DNA of 42,644 bases from contig CALJIF010000045.1 of the NCBI GenBank assembly GCA_937974275.1, positions 1 through 42,644 on the forward strand. The letters are read 5' to 3'. Below the pieces are notes generated by a model. It ran no database searches. It was not told the DNA's origin and worked only from the letters and a program-made list of their open reading frames with translations. Positions 1 to 7,582 of the stretch are shown one piece after another (the stretch's first letter is position 1; each line of letters begins with the position of its first letter). This DNA comes from an uncultured Flavobacteriales bacterium (GTDB taxonomy: Bacteria > Bacteroidota > Bacteroidia > Palsa-965). The position numbers and the translations under genes are program-made.

Positions 1-1
1 C

Positions 2-550
2 TTGCCTGTGCAGGTTTGGGCGCAACGTGATACTGTTCCGATTGATCTCAAGAAGGAAATTCTGATCAACAACAAAAGATTCCGTGTGTACAATAACTGG
101 ATTTCAGGTGGTGCAGGCCCTGCTTACCATTCGGCAAATCCCCGCACGCAAATAGCGGTTGGTGTGAATTATAATTTTCACATCAAACAATATTATTTCC
201 GTTTAGGGGGACAAATTTCCGGTGACGAATTCGGCTTGTGGAATAATTATCAGGTACACGGCGGATGGATTCCTTACAGGAAGGAAACGGAAAATTATAA
301 TCTCGCGTTGATGGGCGGATTGTCTTACAGTACAGGTTATAAGTTCTTGTACGCAGGCGTTTACGAAAATACGCCGTATAATGAAGTAGGCGGAATTGTG
401 GAAATTCAATACATCCGCAAATGGAAATACGATGTCGGTTTCGGCCCTGCCTTTTTTGCAGAGATTAACGGACGACAGTCTCTAATTGGTGTACGATTGG
501 ATTTGTATTTCTCCGGTGCTTACCGCGGAGAAGCGAAAAGACGCCGCTGA
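2..550 (+). CDS. Outer-membrane-like secreted protein, 5' partial
   Basis: The reading frame is open from the window edge to a TGA at 548-550. The first visible residues (LPVQVWAQ) look like the end of a signal peptide cleaved after AQ, so only the N-terminal hydrophobic part is missing and the TTG at position 2 is not a credible start. The remaining 174 or so residues are rich in aromatic and glycine residues with alternating polar and hydrophobic stretches (for example GVNYNFHIKQYYFRLGGQI), the pattern of a small outer-membrane beta-barrel. I recognise no named family. The stop abuts, with no spacer, the stop of the convergent lipoprotein gene. A barrel role is inferred from composition only. 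Confidence 0.6.
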   Translation: MPVQVWAQRDTVPIDLKKEILINNKRFRVYNNWISGGAGPAYHSANPRTQIAVGVNYNFHIKQYYFRLGGQISGDEFGLWNNYQVHGGWIPYRKETENYNLALMGGLSYSTGYKFLYAGVYENTPYNEVGGIVEIQYIRKWKYDVGFGPAFFAEINGRQSLIGVRLDLYFSGAYRGEAKRRR

Positions 551-1000
551 TTACTTCACGCGATCATAAAAACGTAACGTAGAGCGCTTGTTGCCGTTTT
601 CAATGTCGTATAAATGTTCTTTCGTGGCAATCAATTTCATCTCCATGTCTAATGCCACAACATTCGCTGAGTCCTTTTGCTCCTGCACCAATTCAGGGAA
701 AATATCTTGCAACTGATATTGTCTCTTATCCGTGAATTGTGTCATGATCAGAATGGAGTCCTGAATTATTCTCCATTGTCCTACACCCACGAAATATTTG
801 GTTCCCGGACAAAAAGTCTTTTTGGCTTTGAACAACATTACCGAGTCTTCACGAATCGTTAACGTGATTTCATTATTCTCAATGATGTTGTGAATTTTCC
901 ACACACCAATCGGATTTAATTCCACATTCTTTTCTGCTTCTTTTGTGTTAGAACAAGCCGCAAGAACAAGTACTGTAACTATCGCTACTGCTAATCTCAT
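551..1000 (-). CDS. Small lipoprotein of unknown function
   Basis: 149 residues starting MRLAVAIVTVLVLAAC, a classical lipoprotein signal with the lipidated cysteine at position 16. The mature part contains GVWKIHNIIENNEITLTIREDSVMLF, written here as two blocks around residues 32-56, resembling the lipocalin-like 'weight-and-strand' layout of many Bacteroidota lipoproteins, but I cannot assign a family. Its ATG overlaps the stop of the upstream mannose-1-phosphate guanylyltransferase gene by one base (TAATG), so it is probably translationally coupled to that gene and is the last member of the aminotransferase/guanylyltransferase unit. No link to mannose metabolism is visible in the protein itself. 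Confidence 0.75.
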   Translation of the reverse strand: MRLAVAIVTVLVLAACSNTKEAEKNVELNPIGVWKIHNIIENNEITLTIREDSVMLFKAKKTFCPGTKYFVGVGQWRIIQDSILIMTQFTDKRQYQLQDIFPELVQEQKDSANVVALDMEMKLIATKEHLYDIENGNKRSTLRFYDRVK

Positions 1001-2088
1001 TACACGAATTTTTCACCTTTAGTTATTTTCACATCATTCACAAACGCGCGAATTTGTTGTTCATCCTGCATTTTGCAAATCAGTAGAATGTTGTCGGATT
1101 CCACCACGATGTAATCATCCAATCCTTCAATCACCACCAGTTTATCTTTAGGCATGTGTACCACACAGTTTTTGGAGTCGTACATCATCACGTGTTTGCC
1201 TACAACAGCATTATTGTTCTCATCGTGTTTAATGTGCGTGTACAATGATCCCCACGTTCCCAAGTCCGACCAACCGATGATGGAGGAACGCACCAATACA
1301 TTGGTTGCTTTTTCCATGATCGCGTAATCGATAGAAATATTTTTGCAACGCGTGTAAGCGTCACGCAAGAATGCATCTTCTTCCGCAGTGCCCCATTTGC
1401 CTTCACCTTCGTTAAAAATCGATGCCATTTCCGGCATATACTCATCAAACGCTTTCTGAATAGCTTTTGCCGTCCACACAAAAATTCCGGCGTTCCACAG
1501 GAAATCACCGCTCTGCAAAAAGAACTTCGCCATTTCCAGATCAGGCTTTTCCGTAAAGGTTTTCACCTTTTTCATGCGGGAGTCTGAACTCTTCGGATTC
1601 ATCTCCACAAACTGAATGTAACCGTAACCGGTATCAGGACGTGTTGGCTTAATGCCGATCGTAATCAGATCCTGAGAATCTTCGGCTTGTTTCATGCACG
1701 ATTTGATCGCTTTTACATACGTATCTTCCTTCATGATTAAATGATCGGAAGGCGCAACAACCATCGTAGCATTCGGATTGATGCTGTGAATTTTCCATGC
1801 CGCGTAGGCTACACAAGGTGCAGTGTTTTTACGCGCAGGTTCACATAAAATATTTTCTTCCGGAAGTTCCGGTAATTGCTCACGCACTAATGACTTGTAA
1901 CTCTCGTTAGTGACAACGAAAATATTTTTTGCGCAACAAATCTTTAACGAGCGATCGAAGGTAGATTGCAACAACGTGCGACCGATGCCGAGTACGTCGA
2001 TAAATTGTTTCGGATGTGCCGTGCGACTCATGGGCCAAAAGCGTGTTCCTACGCCTCCTGCCATGATCACACAATATCTGTTTTTCAT
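1000..2088 (-). CDS. manC: Mannose-1-phosphate guanylyltransferase
   Basis: 362 residues. It makes GDP-mannose from mannose-1-phosphate and GTP in the cytoplasm, feeding fucose, mannose and other surface-glycan precursors. The nucleotidyltransferase signature MAGGVGTRFWPMSR lies at residues 9-22, with a PKQF following it. The FTEKP block sits near residue 180 and is followed by GDFLWNAGIFVW, both typical of this family. The length fits the single-domain enzyme; the C-terminal phosphomannose isomerase domain found in the longer bifunctional form is absent. It lies 5 bases after the aminotransferase gene and overlaps the next lipoprotein by one base, so the three form one unit. Confidence 0.92.
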   Translation of the reverse strand: MKNRYCVIMAGGVGTRFWPMSRTAHPKQFIDVLGIGRTLLQSTFDRSLKICCAKNIFVVTNESYKSLVREQLPELPEENILCEPARKNTAPCVAYAAWKIHSINPNATMVVAPSDHLIMKEDTYVKAIKSCMKQAEDSQDLITIGIKPTRPDTGYGYIQFVEMNPKSSDSRMKKVKTFTEKPDLEMAKFFLQSGDFLWNAGIFVWTAKAIQKAFDEYMPEMASIFNEGEGKWGTAEEDAFLRDAYTRCKNISIDYAIMEKATNVLVRSSIIGWSDLGTWGSLYTHIKHDENNNAVVGKHVMMYDSKNCVVHMPKDKLVVIEGLDDYIVVESDNILLICKMQDEQQIRAFVNDVKITKGEKFV

Positions 2089-2093
2089 AATAA

Positions 2094-3383
2094 TTACGAC
2101 AGTTTAGAAAGCGCGCTTTCCAGGTTGTTCATTAAGGCATCAATCTCTTCTACTTTGCATGTGCCCACCGATAAACGATACCAGCTCGAGTCATCAGATG
2201 CACCAAATGCGTAGAACGGCACAACAGCCATTTTAGCTTCGTCCAAAATGTAACGCGTTACATCTTTTGTGGTGTTTAATACTTTGCCGTCGGCAGTTTT
2301 TTTACCGTGTAATGCCAGTTGAATGGTCAAATAAATCGCAGCTTGAGGCGCAATTGAATTTACCGCATAACCTTTCGCACGCAGTTGCTGGAAGCCGGCA
2401 TGAATTTTTGTTAAACGTGTATTGACTTCAGCACGAATGTGATCGATGAAGCCATCGTATTGATTGAGATTCGATAAGTAGTTTGCGGTTGCAACTTGTT
2501 CCGCTTTCGGAGCCCATGCACCCACGTGCGATAGAATCGATTTCATTTTATCTACAATCGGCTTTGGTCCCATAGCCCAGCCCACGCGCACACCTGTTGC
2601 TGCCAACGACTTGGAAATACCATCCACAAAAATCGTGTAAGGACGCATTTCCGGACGAAGAGAAACCGGATCGTAATGTTTGGTTTCACCGAATGTCAAT
2701 GCCCAGTAAATCTGATCATACATCAGATACAATGGTTTTTGATGTGTGCCGCGACGTTTATTTTCTTCCAGAATAGCATTACAAATAGCTAACAGGCCTT
2801 CTTTTGAAAACACCGTTCCTGTTGGGTTTAACGGCGAACATAAAGCCACCAATCCAACTTCAGACAAGTGCGGTTGTAATTCTTCCGCAGTGGGCATGAA
2901 ATTATTTTCAGGCGTAGTCTCAATACAAATTTGATTGGAGTAATCGCCGGTTGTTAAGTGCGTGTAGTGATTGTTATTCCAGCTTGGAACAGGAAACAAC
3001 ACTTTTTCTCCGGGATTTAATACGGTTCTGTAAATCGCATAAATCACGGGACGTGCGCCACCTGCAATCAAAACTTCCGAAGCGTCATATTTTAATCCTT
3101 GGCGTTGTTCGATCAAATTGGAAACAGCTTTTCGCAATTCAAGTACACCATCCGCAGCGGGGTAATTCGTTTCGTCGTTGGTGTAAGCATCAACGATTGC
3201 AGCTTTCAGTTCAGCAGGAATAGGGAAAATCTTGGGATTAAAATCGCCGATTGTGAAGTTGTAAATACGTTCACCGTTCTTGATCTTCTCGTTAATTTCT
3301 CCGGCCAATTTAATGATCTCGGAGCCAATTAATGATTCGGCCATTTCTGCTGCCTGCTGTGCTTTTCCCGTAATTGTACTCAT
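2094..3383 (-). CDS. PLP-dependent class I/II aminotransferase
   Basis: 429 residues from the ATG at 3383 (MSTITGK). The frame is open further upstream, but those codons overlap the promoter element at 3414-3421 and have no ATG. It is a fold-type I aminotransferase: the substrate-loop motif SPLNPTGT is at about residues 183-190, the aspartate and tyrosine that hold the cofactor are in YDQIY at 222-226, and the Schiff-base lysine is K258 in DGISKSLAATG, with the family arginine in GVRVGW. Aspartate or another amino acid plus 2-oxoglutarate is the likely substrate pair, but specificity cannot be read from sequence. First gene of the unit leading into manC. Confidence 0.88.
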   Translation of the reverse strand: MSTITGKAQQAAEMAESLIGSEIIKLAGEINEKIKNGERIYNFTIGDFNPKIFPIPAELKAAIVDAYTNDETNYPAADGVLELRKAVSNLIEQRQGLKYDASEVLIAGGARPVIYAIYRTVLNPGEKVLFPVPSWNNNHYTHLTTGDYSNQICIETTPENNFMPTAEELQPHLSEVGLVALCSPLNPTGTVFSKEGLLAICNAILEENKRRGTHQKPLYLMYDQIYWALTFGETKHYDPVSLRPEMRPYTIFVDGISKSLAATGVRVGWAMGPKPIVDKMKSILSHVGAWAPKAEQVATANYLSNLNQYDGFIDHIRAEVNTRLTKIHAGFQQLRAKGYAVNSIAPQAAIYLTIQLALHGKKTADGKVLNTTKDVTRYILDEAKMAVVPFYAFGASDDSSWYRLSVGTCKVEEIDALMNNLESALSKLS

Positions 3384-3413
3384 AGTTGTGTGTTGTGTGT
3401 ATGTAAGGGCTCG

Positions 3414-3421
3414 CAAAGGTA
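3414..3421 (-). promoter_or_regulatory. TAnnTTTG -7 promoter element for the aminotransferase unit
   Basis: Reads TACCTTTG on the minus strand, a perfect match to the Bacteroidota sigma -7 element. There are 30 bases between it and the ATG at 3383. No TTG is seen at the expected -33 distance. Confidence 0.55.
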
Positions 3422-3465
3422 ACAAATTCAAACCCTGCAGTCCTATAAATCAGTTCTCAAAACAC

Positions 3466-3512
3466 GTTAAAAATGAGCCGGAATTCGCCTAAATCGATAA
3501 TTCCTATTCCGG
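3466..3512 (-). terminator. Possible weak intrinsic terminator of the sprT-like gene
   Basis: A 7-base inverted repeat (CCGGAAT at 3478-3484, ATTCCGG at 3506-3512) brackets the stop codon of the minus-strand sprT-like gene, with an alternative GGAATT/AATTCC pairing inside. On the minus strand it is followed after a few bases by TTTTT. The 21-base loop makes it weak. Confidence 0.3.
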
Positions 3513-4121
3513 ATTTACAGGAATCACTTCAGCCAGTGGAGAGAATAAGTATACGTGCCCCGTATTTTCTTTGCAACGATAGCGTTTGCGAATGCGTGGT
3601 CCTTTTGTAAATAGACGCTCATTGTATTCGAATTGTGCACCCAATGGTAATGTTTCCAGATGAACTTCATCGGATGGACGATCGTACTTTTTAAAAATGC
3701 GCATGAGGTTGTCATCAGAACAACTTGATGCACCGGGATTGCGCATGTAGGCAATTATTCCTTCGCGTACATCATCCGGCCAAATGTCAATACGAATCAT
3801 GATACGCATCAATTCCTTAAACGATTCTTTCCACTCTTCACCATGCGGCTTCACGCGATTTCCATAGCGCTCAAACGTTATCAAGTGTGCGATTTCGTGC
3901 ACAAGCGTCAGCAGGAATGCATACGGATTCAAATCATGATTGACCGTGATTTGATGATTCATTCCCGGCAGAGGAGGACGATAATCGCCGAATCGTGTTT
4001 GACGACTTCTTTTAATTTTCAGTTTAAAATTGAAATCGTAAATCCACTGCGCGATAATAGGAACTGCAGGTTCAGGAATGTACTTTTTTAAGATGTTGCT
4101 GTTCCGCTGAATTTGTTCCAT
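3504..4121 (-). CDS. SprT-like zinc metalloprotease domain protein
   Basis: 205 residues from the ATG at 4121 (MEQIQRN). A TTG four codons upstream lies inside the promoter element at 4131-4138, so it is rejected as a start. The zinc-binding HExxH motif appears as HEIAH at residues 75-79, with a candidate third ligand at H93 in KPHGEEW, the arrangement seen in SprT/Spartan-type domains. The C-terminal part, with RYRCKENTGHVY, may hold part of a degraded zinc-binding region but has only one cysteine there. In this phylum such proteins often sit beside manC, as here. Substrate unknown; possible role in protein or DNA-protein crosslink turnover is inferred from the family. Confidence 0.82.
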   Translation of the reverse strand: MEQIQRNSNILKKYIPEPAVPIIAQWIYDFNFKLKIKRSRQTRFGDYRPPLPGMNHQITVNHDLNPYAFLLTLVHEIAHLITFERYGNRVKPHGEEWKESFKELMRIMIRIDIWPDDVREGIIAYMRNPGASSCSDDNLMRIFKKYDRPSDEVHLETLPLGAQFEYNERLFTKGPRIRKRYRCKENTGHVYLFSPLAEVIPVNPE

Positions 4122-4130
4122 GATCAGCTG

Positions 4131-4138
4131 CAAAGGTA
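4131..4138 (-). promoter_or_regulatory. TAnnTTTG -7 element for the sprT-like gene
   Basis: TACCTTTG on the minus strand, 9 bases before the ATG at 4121. A TTG (minus strand, 4161-4163) lies 22 bases further upstream, inside the end of feoB, and could serve as the -33 element. The short distance implies a leader of only a few bases. Confidence 0.55.
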
Positions 4139-4151
4139 ATGGTAACGCAGC

Positions 4152-6257
4152 TTACGAAAGCAACTGGAATACGGCGAAAGAACAGATCCAGGCGAGTAAT
4201 CCCATTCCGATAAACTGTATGCTCGGCCACATCCAGCTTTTTGTTTCACGCCGAACAACTGCAATAGTAGAAATGCACTGCAGCGCGATGGCGTAAAATA
4301 TCATCAATGAAATTCCAGTAGCAAATGAGTACACCGGTAATCCGGTATCGGGATGTTTTTCACGTTGCATCACTTCACGAATCGGATCGGTGTTTTCTTC
4401 GTCGCCGGCACCATAAATTGTAGCCATTGTTCCTACAAAAACTTCGCGTGCTGCAAGTGACGTCAACAGTGAAATGCCGATTTTCCAATCGTATCCTAAT
4501 GGTGCAATGATAGGTTCGATTGTTTTGCCGATACGCCCCGCATACGATAATTCCAGTTGTTTCGCCTGACGAATTTTAATTTCATACGCAACACTATCAT
4601 TGGGTTCGGGATGTTGATCCTGCAATAATGTAATTTCTGCGCCGACATGTTTAAACTCTTCTCCGGGGCCGAATCCCGCCAAAATCCATAATACGATGGA
4701 AACAGCAATAATTACTTTACCTGCATCCGTTAAGAATACTTTTACTTTATCGTATATGGTATAGAATACATTGCTCCATTGCGGAATGCGATACACGGGT
4801 AGCTCCAGAATAAACCAACTTTTTTCCGTTGATTTCATCAATTTACTCATGATGAATGCTGCTCCTATTGCCATCACGAATCCAAACACATACAAGCCCA
4901 TCATCACCAGTGCTTGTAAGTTGAATACTCCTCCTACATAAGTATCGGGAATGACGAGCGCAATGAGTAACGTATACACCGGCAAGCGCGCACTGCAACT
5001 CATGAAAGGAATTACCATGATGGTAATGATACGCTCTTTCCAGTTGCTGATGGTTCGTGTGCCCATAATTGCAGGAACTGCGCACGCCATTCCACTGATG
5101 AGCGGAATTACCGAACGTCCGTGCAATCCGAATTTGCGCATCACTTTATCCATGATAAAACTTACACGTGCCATGTAGCCGGAATCTTCCAGCATGGCAA
5201 TGAAGAAAAATAATAAAGCGATTTGCGGAATAAACACCACAACTCCGCTGAGTCCTGCAAGAATTCCGTTAGTGAGCAAATCCGTAAAAAATCCGGAAGG
5301 TAAATTACTGATCAGTTGGTCCCGCATCCAAGCAAATGAATCTTCAATCCACATCATCGGGTATTCAGCCAGAAAAAATATGGTCTGAAAAACAAGAAAC
5401 AGTAAAATGAAAAAGATGATGAATCCGCCAACTTTGTGTGTTAACAGTCGATCGAGTTGTCGTGTGCGCGCAGGAACGGCTTGCTGCTTAAGTTGTATCG
5501 CATCCAGAATAGTTGCAATGGTTCCGTAGCGCAATAAGGTTTCTTCTGCTTGTACTGCCGATGAGTTGACACTTTGAAAGCGCGTACTTCCTTTTTTTAC
5601 TTCCTGATGCAGCTTCACCAGACACTTGTATTCACTCCATTCCGTATGGTCGGCTTGAAGTTGTTTTCGTTCTTCAGGTGCTAAATTCGCAATACTGATA
5701 AACGGTAATTGCGGAGCAACAGGTTCTTGCACCAATAATTCCTGCAACTGTTGTAAGCCTGTTTTTGCTCTGGCGCTAACCGGTACGACAGGAATACCCA
5801 AACGACTTTGCAACACCGCATGATTGATGTGAATGCCTTGTGCGTCGGCTTCGTCCATCATGTTCAATGCTAGAATGGATGGAATGCCTAAGTCAATAAT
5901 TTGTCCGGCAAGAAATAAACTTCGTTTAAGATTTGTAGCATCCGCAACAATAATCACGACATCCGGATGCGCCTCATTGCTTTCATCGATAAGAACATTC
6001 GTGGCTACTTCCTCATCCAAAGATTTCGCGTGTAAGCTATATGTTCCGGGAAGGTCAATGTAATCGGCGATCACCGAGCCCATAGCATTATGGAGTGCAA
6101 CGCGAGCTGTTTTTTTATCTACGGTTACGCCGGGGAAGTTTCCCGTTTTTTGGTGTAATCCTGTAAGTGCATTGAACAGCGTCGATTTTCCGCTATTCGG
6201 ATTACCCACCAACGCAATTTTTCTGCTGATCACTTTATCCTTCGCCACGTGCAACAA
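4152..6257 (-). CDS. feoB: Ferrous iron transport protein B
   Basis: About 701 residues. It is the GTPase-coupled inner-membrane Fe(II) importer. The N-terminal G domain has G1 GNPNSGKST (18-26), the G2 threonine in PGVTV (about 45), G3 DLPG (68-71) and G4 NMMD (132-135). The C-terminal half has many membrane segments with the conserved gating motifs CAVPAIMGTRT, SCSARLPVY and LAAREVFVGT. No ATG exists in the first 58 codons: the start must be TTG at 6257, two bases after the feoA stop, or a GTG at 6248 or further in. Coupling to feoA translation would compensate for the poor start. Expected function: anaerobic or microaerobic iron uptake. Confidence 0.95.
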   Translation of the reverse strand: MLHVAKDKVISRKIALVGNPNSGKSTLFNALTGLHQKTGNFPGVTVDKKTARVALHNAMGSVIADYIDLPGTYSLHAKSLDEEVATNVLIDESNEAHPDVVIIVADATNLKRSLFLAGQIIDLGIPSILALNMMDEADAQGIHINHAVLQSRLGIPVVPVSARAKTGLQQLQELLVQEPVAPQLPFISIANLAPEERKQLQADHTEWSEYKCLVKLHQEVKKGSTRFQSVNSSAVQAEETLLRYGTIATILDAIQLKQQAVPARTRQLDRLLTHKVGGFIIFFILLFLVFQTIFFLAEYPMMWIEDSFAWMRDQLISNLPSGFFTDLLTNGILAGLSGVVVFIPQIALLFFFIAMLEDSGYMARVSFIMDKVMRKFGLHGRSVIPLISGMACAVPAIMGTRTISNWKERIITIMVIPFMSCSARLPVYTLLIALVIPDTYVGGVFNLQALVMMGLYVFGFVMAIGAAFIMSKLMKSTEKSWFILELPVYRIPQWSNVFYTIYDKVKVFLTDAGKVIIAVSIVLWILAGFGPGEEFKHVGAEITLLQDQHPEPNDSVAYEIKIRQAKQLELSYAGRIGKTIEPIIAPLGYDWKIGISLLTSLAAREVFVGTMATIYGAGDEENTDPIREVMQREKHPDTGLPVYSFATGISLMIFYAIALQCISTIAVVRRETKSWMWPSIQFIGMGLLAWICSFAVFQLLS

Positions 6258-6259
6258 TC

Positions 6260-6499
6260 TTAGCGTTGAGAACGAATGGTAACAGTAGCGGCTTCGGCAA
6301 GTCGCATACTTAAAATGTATCCGGAAATATTGTAAGCAACAGGATCGCCCAGAGGAGAGAATTTTTCTACCTGAATAGTTTCACCCGGTGTGCAACCCAT
6401 TTCCAGCAGCTTTACCTGCAAATCGGGATCGGTGAACGAATCGATCACGGCACTTTCTCCAACGCGCAGTTCATTCAAATGTCTCTTCATTTCACCCAT
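6260..6499 (-). CDS. feoA: Ferrous iron transport protein A
   Basis: 79 residues from the ATG at 6499, or 76 from a second ATG at 6490 (MKRHLNEL). It is a small SH3-like cytoplasmic partner of FeoB. The family pattern is visible: LRVGESAVI near the start, LLEMGCTPGETIQV in the middle (the usual L-x-x-M-G-x-x-P-G-x-x-I), and the closing LSMRLAEAATVTI. It is the first gene of feoAB, with two bases to feoB. The promoter element at 6504-6511 is so close that starting at 6499 would give a leaderless message; starting at 6490 would leave about 8-10 bases of leader. No Fur box was identified by eye. Confidence 0.92.
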   Translation of the reverse strand: MGEMKRHLNELRVGESAVIDSFTDPDLQVKLLEMGCTPGETIQVEKFSPLGDPVAYNISGYILSMRLAEAATVTIRSQR

Positions 6500-6503
6500 A
6501 GGG

Positions 6504-6511
6504 CAAAGTTA
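6504..6511 (-). promoter_or_regulatory. TAnnTTTG -7 element for feoAB
   Basis: TAACTTTG on the minus strand, only 4 bases before the ATG at 6499 and 13 before the alternative ATG at 6490. No TTG is found at a suitable upstream distance. Confidence 0.5.
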
Positions 6512-6591
6512 CGCAAGGTTAACGTTGCAGGTTGAATTCGTTAATACCTAATTCAGGGTATTTTGAAAAGGATACGGGAGTATGGAAATCA

Positions 6592-6726
6592 CTACCTACG
6601 CTTAGGGCTTCCTTTAAAAGTAGGGCAATCACCGCATTTGTTCTTCGGTTTAAAGATGAAACAACTTTCAACCGAGATGGCGAGCAGCATGCTTCCTAAA
6701 ATAGTGATGATCAGTCCTTTTCTCAT
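6592..6726 (-). CDS. Tiny lipoprotein with CGDCP motif (44 residues)
   Basis: A short frame inside the 333-base gap between feoA and the mlaE-type gene. From ATG at 6726 it reads MRKGLIITILGSMLLAISVE, then SCFIFKPKNKCGDCPTF and ends KGSPKRR with TAG at 6592-6594. It has a positively charged start, a hydrophobic stretch and a possible lipidation cysteine at C22, although the -2 glutamate is unusual for a lipobox. The mature part is only about 22 residues and carries a CxxC pair (C31, C34). Small lipoproteins with a CGxCP-type tail are common in this phylum by my recollection, function unknown. A box one base off the -7 consensus (TATATTTA, 6732-6739) lies just upstream. Two longer frames overlapping it look like shadows. 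Confidence 0.6.
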   Translation of the reverse strand: MRKGLIITILGSMLLAISVESCFIFKPKNKCGDCPTFKGSPKRR

Positions 6727-6817
6727 GAGAGTAAATATACTTCAACGGCGCATACCGTGCAAGTCTTATTAATACTAACGCGGAATGGACAAATATCGTA
6801 TATGCCGTAATAATTAG

Positions 6818-6825
6818 TAATTTTG
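6818..6825 (+). promoter_or_regulatory. TAnnTTTG -7 element for the mlaEF-type pair
   Basis: TAATTTTG, 7 bases before the ATG at 6833, implying a very short or absent leader. No TTG is seen at the -33 distance. Confidence 0.5.
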
Positions 6826-6832
6826 ACCCTTC

Positions 6833-7582
6833 ATGAATCCCATAGCCATCATTGCACATATCGGTCAGTATTTTTTACTGTTGGGTCGCGTTTTCCGTAA
6901 ACCGGAAAAGAGCAATGTGTTCTGGCAACGTTTTTTTCATGAAGTGAATGCTATAGGTATTGGTTCCTTAGGAATTGTTGCGATCATTTCCATTTTCATG
7001 GGTGCTGTTATTACAATACAGGCGGCTTTTGGTTTTGAAAGTCCTTGGATTCCTTTGTACGCCGTTGGTTTAGCTGCACGCGATTCTATCATTCTCGAAT
7101 TTTCTCCAACAATCGTAAGTCTGATTCTTGCCGGTAAAGTAGGCTCCAGTATCGCTTCCGAATTAGGAAACATGCGTGTTTCGGAACAGATTGATGCTAT
7201 TGATGTGATGGGCGTTAATTCTGCCTCATATTTAATCCTTCCAAAAATTGCTGCTTCCGTTTTCATTTTTCCGTTTGTTGTAACGATCAGCATGTTCTTA
7301 GGTCATATTGGCGGATTTGTACTTGGTGTAGCAGCCGGTGTTGTAACTCCATACGAATTTATTTACGGTATTCAGTACGAGTTTCGTCCTTACAACGTCG
7401 TATATGCGTTGATTAAAACATTGTTTTTCGGATTTATCATTCCGTCTGTTTCTGCGTATCACGGTTATTATACCAAAGGCGGTTCGTTGGAGGTGGGTCA
7501 ATCCAGTACGCGCGCAGTGGTGTATAGCATCATCGTATTGCTTTTGTTTAATTTTCTCCTCACTCAATTGTTGTTGGCATGA
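6833..7582 (+). CDS. mlaE: MlaE-type lipid ABC transporter permease
   Basis: 249 residues, the usual length of the MlaE/YrbE (DUF140) permease. About five to six membrane segments are visible, with the conserved central region GKVGSSIASELGNMRVSEQ (about residues 101-119) and IDAIDVMGVNSASYLILPK just after it, which is diagnostic. Together with the overlapping ATPase gene it would form the inner-membrane core of a phospholipid transporter that maintains outer-membrane lipid asymmetry. Its TGA overlaps the ATG of the ATPase gene by four bases (ATGA). The MCE-domain partner (MlaD) is not in the next gene, so the symbol refers to the family, not to a complete operon. Confidence 0.9.
   Translation: MNPIAIIAHIGQYFLLLGRVFRKPEKSNVFWQRFFHEVNAIGIGSLGIVAIISIFMGAVITIQAAFGFESPWIPLYAVGLAARDSIILEFSPTIVSLILAGKVGSSIASELGNMRVSEQIDAIDVMGVNSASYLILPKIAASVFIFPFVVTISMFLGHIGGFVLGVAAGVVTPYEFIYGIQYEFRPYNVVYALIKTLFFGFIIPSVSAYHGYYTKGGSLEVGQSSTRAVVYSIIVLLLFNFLLTQLLLA

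Larger units (their letters stand above)
6500..6832. other. Intergenic region between feoA and mlaE-type gene
   Basis: 333 bases. It holds the feoAB promoter element (6504-6511), the tiny lipoprotein gene (6592-6726), and the promoter of the mlaE-type gene (6818-6825). A weak 6-base hairpin (6543-6548 with 6557-6562) lies downstream of the lipoprotein without a T tract. I see nothing else. Confidence 0.6.

Noticed and set aside
6543..6562. AATACC/GGTATT hairpin as a terminator of the small lipoprotein gene
   Set aside because: Six pairs with no T tract on the minus strand; too weak to call.
6563..6859. Two 60-70 codon frames overlapping the small lipoprotein
   Set aside because: Neither has a signal, a family or a promoter box; the shorter frame at 6592-6726 has signal-like features and the best upstream box.
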